From CAZVUW01 sp964629825 (GTDB lineage Bacteria > Actinomycetota > Nitriliruptoria > Euzebyales > Egibacteraceae), in NCBI GenBank assembly GCA_964629825.1, contig CAZVUW010000011.1:1-48033 (forward strand): a stretch of 48,033 bases of DNA, read 5' to 3'. Position numbers and translations under genes: made by a program. Under the pieces are notes generated by a model. The model was not told where the DNA came from and did not search any database. It saw only the letters and a list, made by a program, of their open reading frames with translations. Below are positions 26,186 to 33,511 of the stretch, piece by piece. Every line of letters starts with the position of its first letter. Positions within the stretch are counted from its first letter, which is position 1.

Positions 26186-26398
26186 CGGGCGGCTACCGCT
26201 GGCGNNNNNNNNNNNNNNNNNNNNNNNNNNNNNNNNNNNNNNNNNNNNNNNNNNNNNNNNNNNNNNNNNNNNNNNNNNNNNNNNNNNNNNNNNNNNNNNN
26301 NNNNCTACTTGAGCCGCTCAACATCGGGCGGCTACCGCTGGCGCTACTTGAGCCGCTCAACATCGGGCGGCTACCGCTGGCGCTACTTGAGCCGCTCA
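26166..26398. repeat. 39-bp tandem repeat array interrupted by an assembly gap
   Basis: Units begin CTACTTGAGCCGCTC and end GGCTACCGCTGGCG. Complete copies are at 26166-26204 (two changes, TT to CC at unit positions 5-6), 26305-26343 and 26344-26382; a 16-base partial copy is at 26383-26398. The N run replaces sequence exactly between a unit end and a unit start, so the gap fits a whole number of units. Because 39 is 13 codons, each unit encodes MLSGSSSASGSRP on the minus strand, in frame with oppD. Units are identical where complete, which suggests recent expansion. A diverged copy occurs at 27256-27294. Confidence 0.93.
26205..26304. other. Assembly gap (100 N)
   Basis: Exactly 100 unknown bases, the usual placeholder for a gap of unknown length. 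Both flanks are copies of the same 39-bp repeat, so short reads could not span it. The true content is probably an integer number, possibly zero, of further units. Confidence 0.97.
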
Positions 26399-27256
26399 TG
26401 ACCGCATCCGGGCGAGTCGGGGATCGAGGCGGTCGCGCAGCCCGTCGCCCAGCAGGTTGAAGCCCAGCACGCTGAGCGCGATGGCAACGCCCGGCCACAC
26501 CGCGAGCAGGGGGGCGATGGTCAGGTAGGTCTGCGACTCACGCAGCATCCGGCCCCACGACGGCGTCGGGGGCTGGGTCCCGATGCCGAGGTAGGACAGG
26601 GCGGCCTCGGCCAGGATGGCAAGGGCGAACATCACCGTCGCCTGCACGATCAGGACCGAGGAGATGTTCGGCAGCACGTGGCGCACGAAGACGAAGCCGC
26701 GCCCGCGCCCGTACGCCCGCGCCGCCAGGACGAACTCGCGCTGGAGCACGCCGAGCGCCGCGCCGCGCGTGATGCGGGCGATCACCGGGACGTAGGCGAC
26801 GCCGATCGCGATCATCGCCGCGGCCGTGCCGGGCCCGAAGGTCGCGCTCAGCAGGATGGCCATCAGCACGGGCGGGAAGGCGTACAGCACGTCGCTGCCG
26901 CGCATCACGACCTCGTCGGTGATCCGCCCGCGGGTGACCGCCAGCCCGCCCAGCGGGATTCCGATCAGGATCGCGATGCCCACCGCCAGCACGCCGACGA
27001 ACACGGTGTTGCGAGCGCCGACCATGATCATGCTGAGCAGGTCGCGCCCGTACTGGTCGGTCCCCAGCAGGTGGGTGGAGGTCGGGCCGGACAGCGTGTT
27101 CGCGGTGTCCACCGCGGTGGGGTTGTAGGGCGTCCACACGAAGGACACCGCGGCCATCGCGATCACCCAGCACACCAGCACCCCGCCGAGGACGAGGTTC
27201 AACCGGCGCCAGCTGCGCTGCGCTGGGGGGACCGGGGCGGCAACCAGCTCAGTCAT
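26396..27256 (-). CDS. DppC-type ABC transporter permease
   Basis: A 286-residue permease with about six membrane helices. The N-terminal OppC_N segment (RRLNLVLGGVLVCWVIAMAA) precedes HLLGTDQYGRDLLSMIMVG, a hallmark of DppC/OppC. The EAA-type coupling loop is AARAYGRGRGFVFVRHVLPN, and EAALSYLGIGTQPPTPSWG is also diagnostic. ATG at 27256 overlaps the stop of a 13-codon mini-ORF. The TGA at the end overlaps a possible oppD start (26399) as ATGA. It forms the membrane channel with DppB. Confidence 0.93.
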   Translation of the reverse strand: MTELVAAPVPPAQRSWRRLNLVLGGVLVCWVIAMAAVSFVWTPYNPTAVDTANTLSGPTSTHLLGTDQYGRDLLSMIMVGARNTVFVGVLAVGIAILIGIPLGGLAVTRGRITDEVVMRGSDVLYAFPPVLMAILLSATFGPGTAAAMIAIGVAYVPVIARITRGAALGVLQREFVLAARAYGRGRGFVFVRHVLPNISSVLIVQATVMFALAILAEAALSYLGIGTQPPTPSWGRMLRESQTYLTIAPLLAVWPGVAIALSVLGFNLLGDGLRDRLDPRLARMRS

Positions 27257-27294
27257 GTTGGGCGACTACCGCCTTCGCTACTTGAGTCGCTCAT
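27255..27294 (-). CDS. 13-codon mini-ORF bridging dppB and dppC
   Basis: An ATG at 27292-27294 overlaps the dppB TGA as ATGA. It opens a 13-codon frame encoding MSDSSSEGGSRPT whose own TGA (27253-27255) overlaps the dppC ATG, again as ATGA. The DNA is a diverged copy of the 39-bp repeat found ahead of oppD: ATGAGCGRCTCAAGTAGCG is shared. It may act as a translation-coupling leader, or it may be the original dppC N-terminus, disconnected by a one-base deletion since its frame is off by one from dppC. There is no direct evidence that a peptide is made. Confidence 0.4.
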
Positions 27295-28238
27295 GCCGCC
27301 CGCAGCCTTGGATCGATCAGGCGATAGGTGAGGTCGACGACGAAGTTCACGATCAGGATCGCGGAGGTCAGCACCATCACGGTGCCCTGCACGAGCACCA
27401 GATCCCGCCCGTTGACGGCCTGGAGGATCATCCGGCCGAGGCCGGGCAGGACGAAGACGTTCTCGATCACGACCGTGCCGGCGAACAGGAACGCGAACTG
27501 CAGGCCGAGCAGGGTGACCACCGGGATGGCGGCGTTGCGCAGGCCGTGCCGGCGCAGCGCCTGCGTCCGGGTCAGCCCCTTCGCTCGCGCCGTGCGGACG
27601 AAGTCCTCGCGCATCACCTCGAGCACCGCCGAGCGGATGTAGCGCGTCAGGATCGCTCCCTGGACGAAGGCCAGGGACACCGCTGGCAGGGCGATGGAGC
27701 GCAGCCACGGCACGAAGCCGTCCGTGATGGGCGTGAACCCGCCCGCGGGGAGCCAGCGCAGCCGCACCGCGAAGAGGGTCACGAGCAGGATGCCGGTCCA
27801 GAACGAGGGCACCGCGATGCCCACCTGGCTGGCGGCCGAGATCAGGGGGTCCGCGGCCCGTCCGTGCCGCGCGGCCGCGTAGATGCCCAGCGGTGCCGCG
27901 ACCGCCAGCGCCAGGATCATGGCAACCGCGGCCAGGGGGATGGTGACCTGCAGGCGCTGGGCGATCATCGGACCCACCGGGGCCCTTGAGATGTGCGAGG
28001 TGCCGAAGTCCCCGGTCGCCATGCCCGCTGCCCAGTCCGCGTAGCGCTCCCACACCGGGCGGTTGAGCCCGAGCTCCTCGCGCAGCCGCTCGAGGCTCTC
28101 CTCCGTGGCCTGGTCGCCCAGGATGACCCGGGCCGGGTCACCGGGGAGCACGCTGGTCACGGCGAACACCAGGACGGAGGCCACCAAGAGGCTGAGAGCG
28201 AGGATGGCGGCGCGGCGCAGGACGTAGACCGCGTTCAT
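27291..28238 (-). CDS. DppB-type ABC transporter permease
   Basis: A 315-residue permease with six predicted helices. Features of the DppB/OppB/GsiC family are the N-terminal LPGDPARVILGDQATEES and the LGLNRPVWERYADW loop. Also present are SHISRAPVGPMIAQRL, the TARAKGLTRTQALRRHGLRN coupling loop and FVLPGLGRMILQAV. ATG at 28238; no strong ribosome-binding site is visible. It is the first gene of the importer operon, and the 154-bp upstream gap towards the P1 peptidase gene must carry the promoter, though I cannot identify one. Confidence 0.93.
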   Translation of the reverse strand: MNAVYVLRRAAILALSLLVASVLVFAVTSVLPGDPARVILGDQATEESLERLREELGLNRPVWERYADWAAGMATGDFGTSHISRAPVGPMIAQRLQVTIPLAAVAMILALAVAAPLGIYAAARHGRAADPLISAASQVGIAVPSFWTGILLVTLFAVRLRWLPAGGFTPITDGFVPWLRSIALPAVSLAFVQGAILTRYIRSAVLEVMREDFVRTARAKGLTRTQALRRHGLRNAAIPVVTLLGLQFAFLFAGTVVIENVFVLPGLGRMILQAVNGRDLVLVQGTVMVLTSAILIVNFVVDLTYRLIDPRLRAA

Positions 28239-28331
28239 CGCCGCGCGTGTCCCCGTAGCTCAGGCGGCTGGGTGTTGCTCAAGCTCGGCTCCTCGAAGGG
28301 GCTGCTCAGTGCTGCCGGGTGCGCAAGGCCG

Positions 28332-28375
28332 GCGGTGCGGCACCGGGGGCTTGGGGGGCGTCGGTGCCGCACCGC
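28332..28375 (-). terminator. Long perfect hairpin, terminator of the P1 peptidase gene
   Basis: A 14-bp perfect inverted repeat: GCGGTGCGGCACCG at 28332-28345 pairs with CGGTGCCGCACCGC at 28362-28375 around a 16-base loop. It begins 18 bases past the stop of the minus-strand P1 peptidase gene. No T-run follows, common for terminators in very GC-rich genomes. It separates this gene from the downstream importer operon on the same strand. Confidence 0.6.
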
Positions 28376-28392
28376 AGCCTAGGCGGACGTGC

Positions 28393-29844
28393 TCAGCGCA
28401 GCAGGCGGGTGGCCAGGGGCACCGTGCGCCGCGCCGGGCGGAGTCGGCGGGCGCCCAGCCCCAAGGCGAAGGAGCCGACCATCAGCAGCGCGGCGATCGC
28501 CAGCAGGGTGCGGTTGTCAGCCGTCGCCGGCGCGGGCGCCGTGGGAGGTGCGCCGGCGCCCGGGTCCTCGTCCGTGTACGGGATCAGGCCGAGCCCGCCA
28601 CCGCCGAGGTCCGCGGAGGTGACGTTGAGAATGGCCACGGGCTCGTCGCTCGGGTTGTTCTTCCTGGCGTCCTTCACGCACTGACCCTGGCCGTTGTAGA
28701 CGGGGTTGGTGAACTTCTGCCAGCCGCCCTTGAGGCAGTACTCGCGCGAGTAGGCGCCGCGGCCGCTGAAGTACTGGCAGATGCTCTGGTAGCGCTCGCA
28801 GTAGCTGGTGCCAATGCCCTCGCTCTTGAGCAGCGTGTGGACGACCGCGCGGCCCAGCGCGTCCGCGGCGGCGTTGTAGATCTGGCCGAGGACGTTGTTG
28901 CTGAGGTTGTTGGACGGCGGGGTGGTCGTCGCGATGCCGAACACCGTGTCGCCGTCGCCGATCCCGTGGACCGGGCGGATGGAGCGCGAGAGGCCGCTGT
29001 TGGCGATCATCGCCATGCGCTCGGCCTGGACGTCGTTCAGCGGCGCGTCGGTGGCGACCACAGCGATCGTGGTGTTGAACGGCTGCGGGTTGTTCTCCTC
29101 GAACGCCTGCGGGCACTCGGCCTGCGCCGGCGGAGCGAGGTTGAACTCCTTGTCCAGCTCGAGGAAGGCGCCGAGCGGGAGGCAGGTGTTCGGGTTGATG
29201 GGGTTGCCGGCCGGGTTCAGGCCGACGATGGCTCCGACGGTGTAGCCGTTGGACAGCCGCACGCTGGCGGTGCCGAGGCCGCGGCTGGCGCCGACGCCCG
29301 CTCCGACACGTCCCTGCGGCGTCGGGGCGTTGGAGGCGTTGTCGGCGGCGCGGTAGCCGAACTCGGCGTCGGGGCGCGCCCGGAAGTTCCCACCACGACC
29401 GAGGTCGAACAGGATGGCCGCGGGGACGATCGGCACGACGCCGCCGCCGACCGGGTGGCCGTAGCCGCGCTCCTCGAGCCAGCGCATGACACCGGTCGTG
29501 GTGTCGAGCCCGTAGGCGCTGCCGCCGCTGAGCACGATGGCGTTGGCCCGCTCGACCAGGTTGCCCGGCTTCAGCAGGTCGGTCTCCTTGGTGCCGGGTG
29601 CGCCACCGAGCTGGCTGTAGCCGGCGGTCGCGCCGGTCTCGGTGAGGATGACGGTGGTGCCGGTGCGCCAGCCGTCACCGAGGCGGTCGTAGTGACCCAC
29701 CTTGAGGCCCGGAACGTCGGTGATCGTGTTGCTCGGGCCGGGGACCTGCGCGGAAGCCACCCCCGGTGTCACCAGGAGCAGGGCGGCGGCGAGGACCAGC
29801 ACGAGGGGGACGGCGCTTAGCCGGATTCGTTGCGAAATGATCAT
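28393..29844 (-). CDS. P1 (S58/DmpA-NylC type) autoprocessing peptidase, exported and membrane anchored
   Basis: A 483-residue N-terminal-nucleophile hydrolase of the DmpA/NylC family. These precursors cut themselves to expose a catalytic Thr or Ser; here the site is predicted at N257/T258 in PFNTTIAVVATDAPL. Other family blocks are ITDVPGLKVGHYD, LSGGSAYGLDTTTGVMRWLEERG, SIRPVHGIGDGDTVFG and AAADALGRAVV. A signal peptide runs to about residue 32 (VASAQ). Unusual additions are a four-cysteine insertion (SYCERYQSICQYF, REYCLKGGW, GQCVKDAR), an Ala/Pro-rich linker and a C-terminal transmembrane helix with an Arg-rich tail. ATG at 29844 follows GAGGAAAG. Likely an extracellular aminopeptidase or amidase; substrate unknown. 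Confidence 0.88.
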   Translation of the reverse strand: MIISQRIRLSAVPLVLVLAAALLLVTPGVASAQVPGPSNTITDVPGLKVGHYDRLGDGWRTGTTVILTETGATAGYSQLGGAPGTKETDLLKPGNLVERANAIVLSGGSAYGLDTTTGVMRWLEERGYGHPVGGGVVPIVPAAILFDLGRGGNFRARPDAEFGYRAADNASNAPTPQGRVGAGVGASRGLGTASVRLSNGYTVGAIVGLNPAGNPINPNTCLPLGAFLELDKEFNLAPPAQAECPQAFEENNPQPFNTTIAVVATDAPLNDVQAERMAMIANSGLSRSIRPVHGIGDGDTVFGIATTTPPSNNLSNNVLGQIYNAAADALGRAVVHTLLKSEGIGTSYCERYQSICQYFSGRGAYSREYCLKGGWQKFTNPVYNGQGQCVKDARKNNPSDEPVAILNVTSADLGGGGLGLIPYTDEDPGAGAPPTAPAPATADNRTLLAIAALLMVGSFALGLGARRLRPARRTVPLATRLLR

Positions 29845-30187
29845 CTTCACTCTTTCCTCTGTTCCCGGGGGTGGAAGCACTGCAGGACGCCCCGCCCGCA
29901 GGCGCGAGGGGTGACGACCCGCCCGCGGGCATCAGGGGGACGCGGTGTTGCCAACCTTCTGCCTTGCGGAAAACCCCCCTCGGCGGGTGGTCCTGGCCGC
30001 AGCTCGGATCTGGCCGCCGCTGGGGGCACGCAGTCTGGCGAGCCAGCCAGCGGGCCAACAAGGTACTAGTTGTAACGATCCAGCCCGCATTGTTGACAGG
30101 GTGTCCATTGCGGACTTTCCGGGACGGTCGCTAGGTGTTCGCGGCACCCGCATGACCCCCATGCGGCCGAGAGGAGAGACCGACCCA
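29845..30187. other. 343-bp divergent intergenic region
   Basis: This stretch between the P1 peptidase and the alkaline phosphatase must hold both promoters. A consensus -35 hexamer TTGACA occurs at 30093-30098 on the plus strand, but no good -10 follows at 16-18 bases. A short inverted repeat GTCC/GGAC flanks 30102-30114. The ribosome-binding sites of both genes are clear (GAGGAAAG for the peptidase, GAGGAGAGA for the phosphatase). I see no convincing Pho box, RNA gene or additional ORF. Confidence 0.4.
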
Positions 30188-31651
30188 ATGGCGACCGCAA
30201 CCCGTGCCGCTTCCCGCCGCCTCTTGCTGCTTCCAGGGGCACTAGCCCTGCTGATGGTGCTGGCCCTGGTCCTGGGCCCGCCTCCGCTGCCCGCCGATGC
30301 CGCACCGCCTGCCAAGGGCGGAAACGTGCCGAAGAACGTGATCGTGATGGTCGCGGACGGCATGAGCTTCAACACGATCGATGCGACCAGCCTGTACGCC
30401 TTTGGCAAGACGCGCTATCAGGTTGAAGGTCCCCCCGGTGCGGTTCGTCGAATTGGCAACCGCTCGCCGAACTGGATCCATGAGACCTTCCCGCACCAGC
30501 TCGCGGTGTCGACCTACCCTGCACAGCACGACGGCTACGACCCGGTGGCGGCCTGGAGCGACTTCTGGTGGGTCATGCGCCCGCCGCCGTTCGAGGCCAC
30601 CGAGTCGGCCGCGGCGGCGACGTCCATGTCGACCGGCTACAAGACCATCGATCCGCACATCGGGCTCGATGAGTTCGGCAACCCGGTCGAGCACCTCGCC
30701 GAGCGCGCCAAGGCGCTCGGCAAGGCCACCGGTGTGATCTCCGACGTGACGTTCAACCACGCCACGCCGGCGGCCTTCCTCGCCCACAACCTCTCGCGCA
30801 ACGCCCGCCACGCGCTCGCCCGCGAGATGATCCTGGAGAGCGGCGCCAACGTGATCATGGGCGCGGGTCACCCGTTCTATGACGACGACGCGCGGCCCCG
30901 GAACCCGCGCTACTTCTGGATCGACCAGCCGCTGTGGGACCAGGTTCAGGCGGGCGAGACGGACTACACGTTCATCGACGACCCGGACGACTTCAGGGCG
31001 CTCGCGACCACCGACAGCCCCCCGACGCACGTCCTCGGCATCGCGCGCGCCTACCAGACGCTCCAGATGAACCGCTTCCCGACGCCGCTGAACCGGTCGT
31101 ATGAAGACCCCAACGGTCTGGTGGACCCCTTCGAGGAGCCCTTCGAGCAGCCATTCAACTCCGACGTCCCGACGCTGGCCGAGATGACGTTGGCCGGGCT
31201 GAACGTGCTGTCCAACGCCTCCGACGAGGGCTTCTTCGTCATGGTCGAGGGTGGCGGCGGCGACTGGGCGAGCCACTGGAACCTGCTCGGGCGCATGATC
31301 GAGGAGACCCTGTTCTTCCACGAGGCGATCGAGGCCGTCGTGGACTGGATCGAGCGCGAGAGCAGCTGGAGCGAGACGCTGCTCGTCGTCACGGCCGACC
31401 ACGACACCGGCTACCTGATGGGTCCCGACTCCGGTCCGAGCTGGACGCCCCTGACCGGCAGCGCCGGCGAGCTGCCCGAGTTCAGCTGGCACCACTACTA
31501 CCACACCAACCAGCTGGTCCCGTTCTTCGCCAAGGGCCAGGGAGCGCAGCGGTTCCGTCAGGCCGTGCGCGGAGTCGACCCGATCCGCGGGGCCTACATC
31601 GACAACACCGACGTGGCGAACGTCATCTTCGACCTTTGGCCGGCGAGCTGA
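30188..31651 (+). CDS. Exported alkaline phosphatase superfamily enzyme
   Basis: A 487-residue PhoA-type metallo-phosphatase. The signal peptide RRLLLLPGALALLMVLALVL ends near PADAAPP. Metal and catalytic motifs in order: MVADGMSFNTID (Asp), TESAAAATSMSTGYKT (nucleophile Ser), FNHATPAAFLAHN (His), MVEGGGGDWASHW (Glu/Asp), VVTADHDTGYLMG (Asp-His) and the late HHYYHTNQLVPFF (His). The residue before the nucleophile is Glu where Asp is usual. ATG at 30188 has GAGGAGAGA about nine bases upstream; an in-frame extension to 29945 lacks homology. It likely releases phosphate from extracellular phosphomonoesters. Confidence 0.9.
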   Translation: MATATRAASRRLLLLPGALALLMVLALVLGPPPLPADAAPPAKGGNVPKNVIVMVADGMSFNTIDATSLYAFGKTRYQVEGPPGAVRRIGNRSPNWIHETFPHQLAVSTYPAQHDGYDPVAAWSDFWWVMRPPPFEATESAAAATSMSTGYKTIDPHIGLDEFGNPVEHLAERAKALGKATGVISDVTFNHATPAAFLAHNLSRNARHALAREMILESGANVIMGAGHPFYDDDARPRNPRYFWIDQPLWDQVQAGETDYTFIDDPDDFRALATTDSPPTHVLGIARAYQTLQMNRFPTPLNRSYEDPNGLVDPFEEPFEQPFNSDVPTLAEMTLAGLNVLSNASDEGFFVMVEGGGGDWASHWNLLGRMIEETLFFHEAIEAVVDWIERESSWSETLLVVTADHDTGYLMGPDSGPSWTPLTGSAGELPEFSWHHYYHTNQLVPFFAKGQGAQRFRQAVRGVDPIRGAYIDNTDVANVIFDLWPAS

Positions 31652-31667
31652 GCAAGGCGGCCGCCCG

Positions 31668-31698
31668 GCCGGCCCGTCTCGGCTGACGACCGGCCGAG
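31668..31698. terminator. Candidate terminator between convergent genes
   Basis: GC-rich inverted elements lie between the alkaline phosphatase stop and the pucR stop: GGCCGG at 31668-31673 with CCGGCC at 31690-31695, or CTCGGC at 31678-31683 with GCCGAG at 31693-31698. The stems are mutually exclusive and there is no T-run. Weak call. Confidence 0.3.
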
Positions 31699-31706
31699 CG
31701 GCATGG

Positions 31707-33350
31707 TCAGCCGTCCGCGCGGTCGACGGCCTGCGCCTGCGCGCGGATGACATCGAGGCTGACCAGGGCGACGTGGAGGCCGAGGCAGGCCTCCACGTCG
31801 TCCAGGTCGATCTCGAGGATGCGCTCGATGCGCTGGAGTCGCTGGTAGACGGCCGGTCGGCTCATGCCCAGCTCATCCGCCACCAGAGACTTGTTCCGGC
31901 CCGCCGCCAGGAAGCCTCGCAGGGTGCGGATCAGGTCCGTCCCGTGGCGCGCGTCGTGCTCGAGCAGCGGAGCGAGCTCGTGCTCCACGAACATCTGCAG
32001 GCGCGGGTCGTTGGCCAGCAGGTGCAGAAGGCCCCGCAGGCGGATGTCTGAGAGCTCGTAGTACAGGCGCCCCGCCCTGAGGCCCGGTGCCGCCCGCGAG
32101 ACCTGGTCGGCCTCCGCGAGGGAGCGGCGCAGGCCGCCGAGGTCCTCGACCGCCGAGCCCACGGCGATGAGCGGCGGCTTGGGCTGCCGGCTTCCCGCCA
32201 GCTCGCTGCGCAGGGTCAGGGCGAGTCGGGTTAGGCTCTCGCGCGGATCGCAGCCGCGGGGGAGGGCGAGTATCACGCGCAGGTCGTCGCCGGCGCCCGC
32301 GCCCACCAGCGCGACCCCGCCGCTGGCGGTCACCGCCGCCGACAGCCCCTCGGCCGCGCGCCGGACCTCGGCCGCGCCGCCGCCGTTCTCGGCACGGGGA
32401 ATGCGCACACGGGCGCCCAGCAGCAGCCGTCCCCGCAGGGGTACGCCGAGCACGTCGGCGCGCAGCAGGACCTCCTCCGTCGACCGGTATGCGCCGGCCG
32501 CGATGTCGTCGATGAGCTCGCCGTGGGCGCGCAGCTCGTGGCTGACCTGCTCGTGCTCCATCAGGCGGGCGAGGGCGACCGCTGCGGCGCCGCGCTCCAG
32601 CACGGTCCACTCCAGGGACGTGGCCTCGGGGCCCTGCAGGTTGAGGAACACCCGGCCCCAGCGCTCGCCGCGCGCGGCGATCTCGCCCGCGAGCCAGCGC
32701 TCGCCCATCTCGACCACCTCGATGCGCTCGCGCATGCGGACCAGGCGGGAGCGGTCCTCCCAGTCGCGGAGCAGCCCACCGGCGACGGCGGCCGCAGGTG
32801 CGTAGCCCAGGATCTGGTGTGCGAGGTTCTCCAGCACCACCGTGCGGCCGGTGAGCTCGTTCATCCGGTCGATGATCCGGTCCGGCGGCGCGCCCTCGAC
32901 GCTCAGCTCCGTGAAGATCCGATGCACCGATGCGGTGTCCTGAAGCAGATGCGTCTGCTCGTCGACGATGACGCTGTGCACCGCCTCGGTTATGCGCACG
33001 AACTGCACCTCGTTGCGGAGCACGATCAACGGCACCGCGTGCTGCTCCGCGGCCCTGACCAGGGCCTCCGGGGGCCGTTGGTAGCGCCGCCCCAGCTCGA
33101 TCACAAGCCCGCTGACCGACGCCGCCGCCAGGTCGCGCACATAGGCGGTGAGCTCGCTTGCGCCCAGGGGCAGGGCGATGCCGGTGGTCAGGATCAGCTC
33201 GCCACCTTGCAGGAGGGAGGCGATGTCCGGCAGCTCGCTCACGTGAACCCAGCGAACGGGGTTGTCCAGATGCTCGGCTCCGGCGACGACCTGTGGCTGG
33301 CCGACCCGTAGCTCGGGGAAGTCGAGGATGTGCCGCACGCTGACGACCAT
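31707..33350 (-). CDS. PucR family transcriptional regulator
   Basis: A 547-residue PucR-type regulator. The N-terminal PucR ligand domain covers about residues 5-125 (ILDFPELRVGQPQVVAGAEH, then WVHVSELPDIASLLQGGELI). A central GAF/GGDEF-like region follows. The C-terminal HTH_30 is near residues 485-540 (TLRGFLAAGRNKSLVADELG, SRPAVYQRLQRIERIL). The family controls purine, allantoin, GABA and amino-acid catabolism. ATG at 33350 has GAGGAG upstream. It is divergent from the aminotransferase operon over 161 bp, which strongly suggests control of that operon by its substrate; this is positional inference. Confidence 0.93.
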   Translation of the reverse strand: MVVSVRHILDFPELRVGQPQVVAGAEHLDNPVRWVHVSELPDIASLLQGGELILTTGIALPLGASELTAYVRDLAAASVSGLVIELGRRYQRPPEALVRAAEQHAVPLIVLRNEVQFVRITEAVHSVIVDEQTHLLQDTASVHRIFTELSVEGAPPDRIIDRMNELTGRTVVLENLAHQILGYAPAAAVAGGLLRDWEDRSRLVRMRERIEVVEMGERWLAGEIAARGERWGRVFLNLQGPEATSLEWTVLERGAAAVALARLMEHEQVSHELRAHGELIDDIAAGAYRSTEEVLLRADVLGVPLRGRLLLGARVRIPRAENGGGAAEVRRAAEGLSAAVTASGGVALVGAGAGDDLRVILALPRGCDPRESLTRLALTLRSELAGSRQPKPPLIAVGSAVEDLGGLRRSLAEADQVSRAAPGLRAGRLYYELSDIRLRGLLHLLANDPRLQMFVEHELAPLLEHDARHGTDLIRTLRGFLAAGRNKSLVADELGMSRPAVYQRLQRIERILEIDLDDVEACLGLHVALVSLDVIRAQAQAVDRADG

Positions 33351-33383
33351 CGCGCCCAGCTCCTCTCCGATCGAGGCGTTCGT

Positions 33384-33417
33384 ACTATGCCGGAGGGGGT
33401 CGCATTGTGTAAGCAAT
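33384..33417. promoter_or_regulatory. Candidate pucR promoter and PucR operator
   Basis: On the minus strand TTACAC (33412-33407) and CATAGT (33389-33384) are 17 bases apart and could be the pucR -35/-10. Overlapping the -35 is the palindrome ATTG-TGTAAG-CAAT at 33404-33417, a plausible operator shared with the divergent operon. Weak consensus matches, so a hypothesis only. Confidence 0.4.
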
Positions 33418-33511
33418 AGGGGTCTCCACCTGCCACTTTGCGCGTTGAATCCCTTCTGCGGGCTGCGGATGATCGAGGATCTCGGTCAGGCCCAGCGAAG
33501 AAGGAGCGCAA

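Noticed and set aside
26166..26398. 39-bp repeats considered as a CRISPR array
   Set aside because: Units are directly adjacent without spacers, are in frame with a gene and no cas genes are nearby.
28250..28310. tRNA-like string CCCCGTAGCTCAGGCGGCTGGG upstream region of dppB
   Set aside because: The D-arm-like start is present but there is no anticodon stem, no GGTTCGAATCC-type T-loop and no acceptor pairing.
30093..30121. TTGACA at 30093 as a full promoter for the alkaline phosphatase
   Set aside because: No acceptable -10 hexamer at 16-18 bases; kept only as a note in the intergenic entry.
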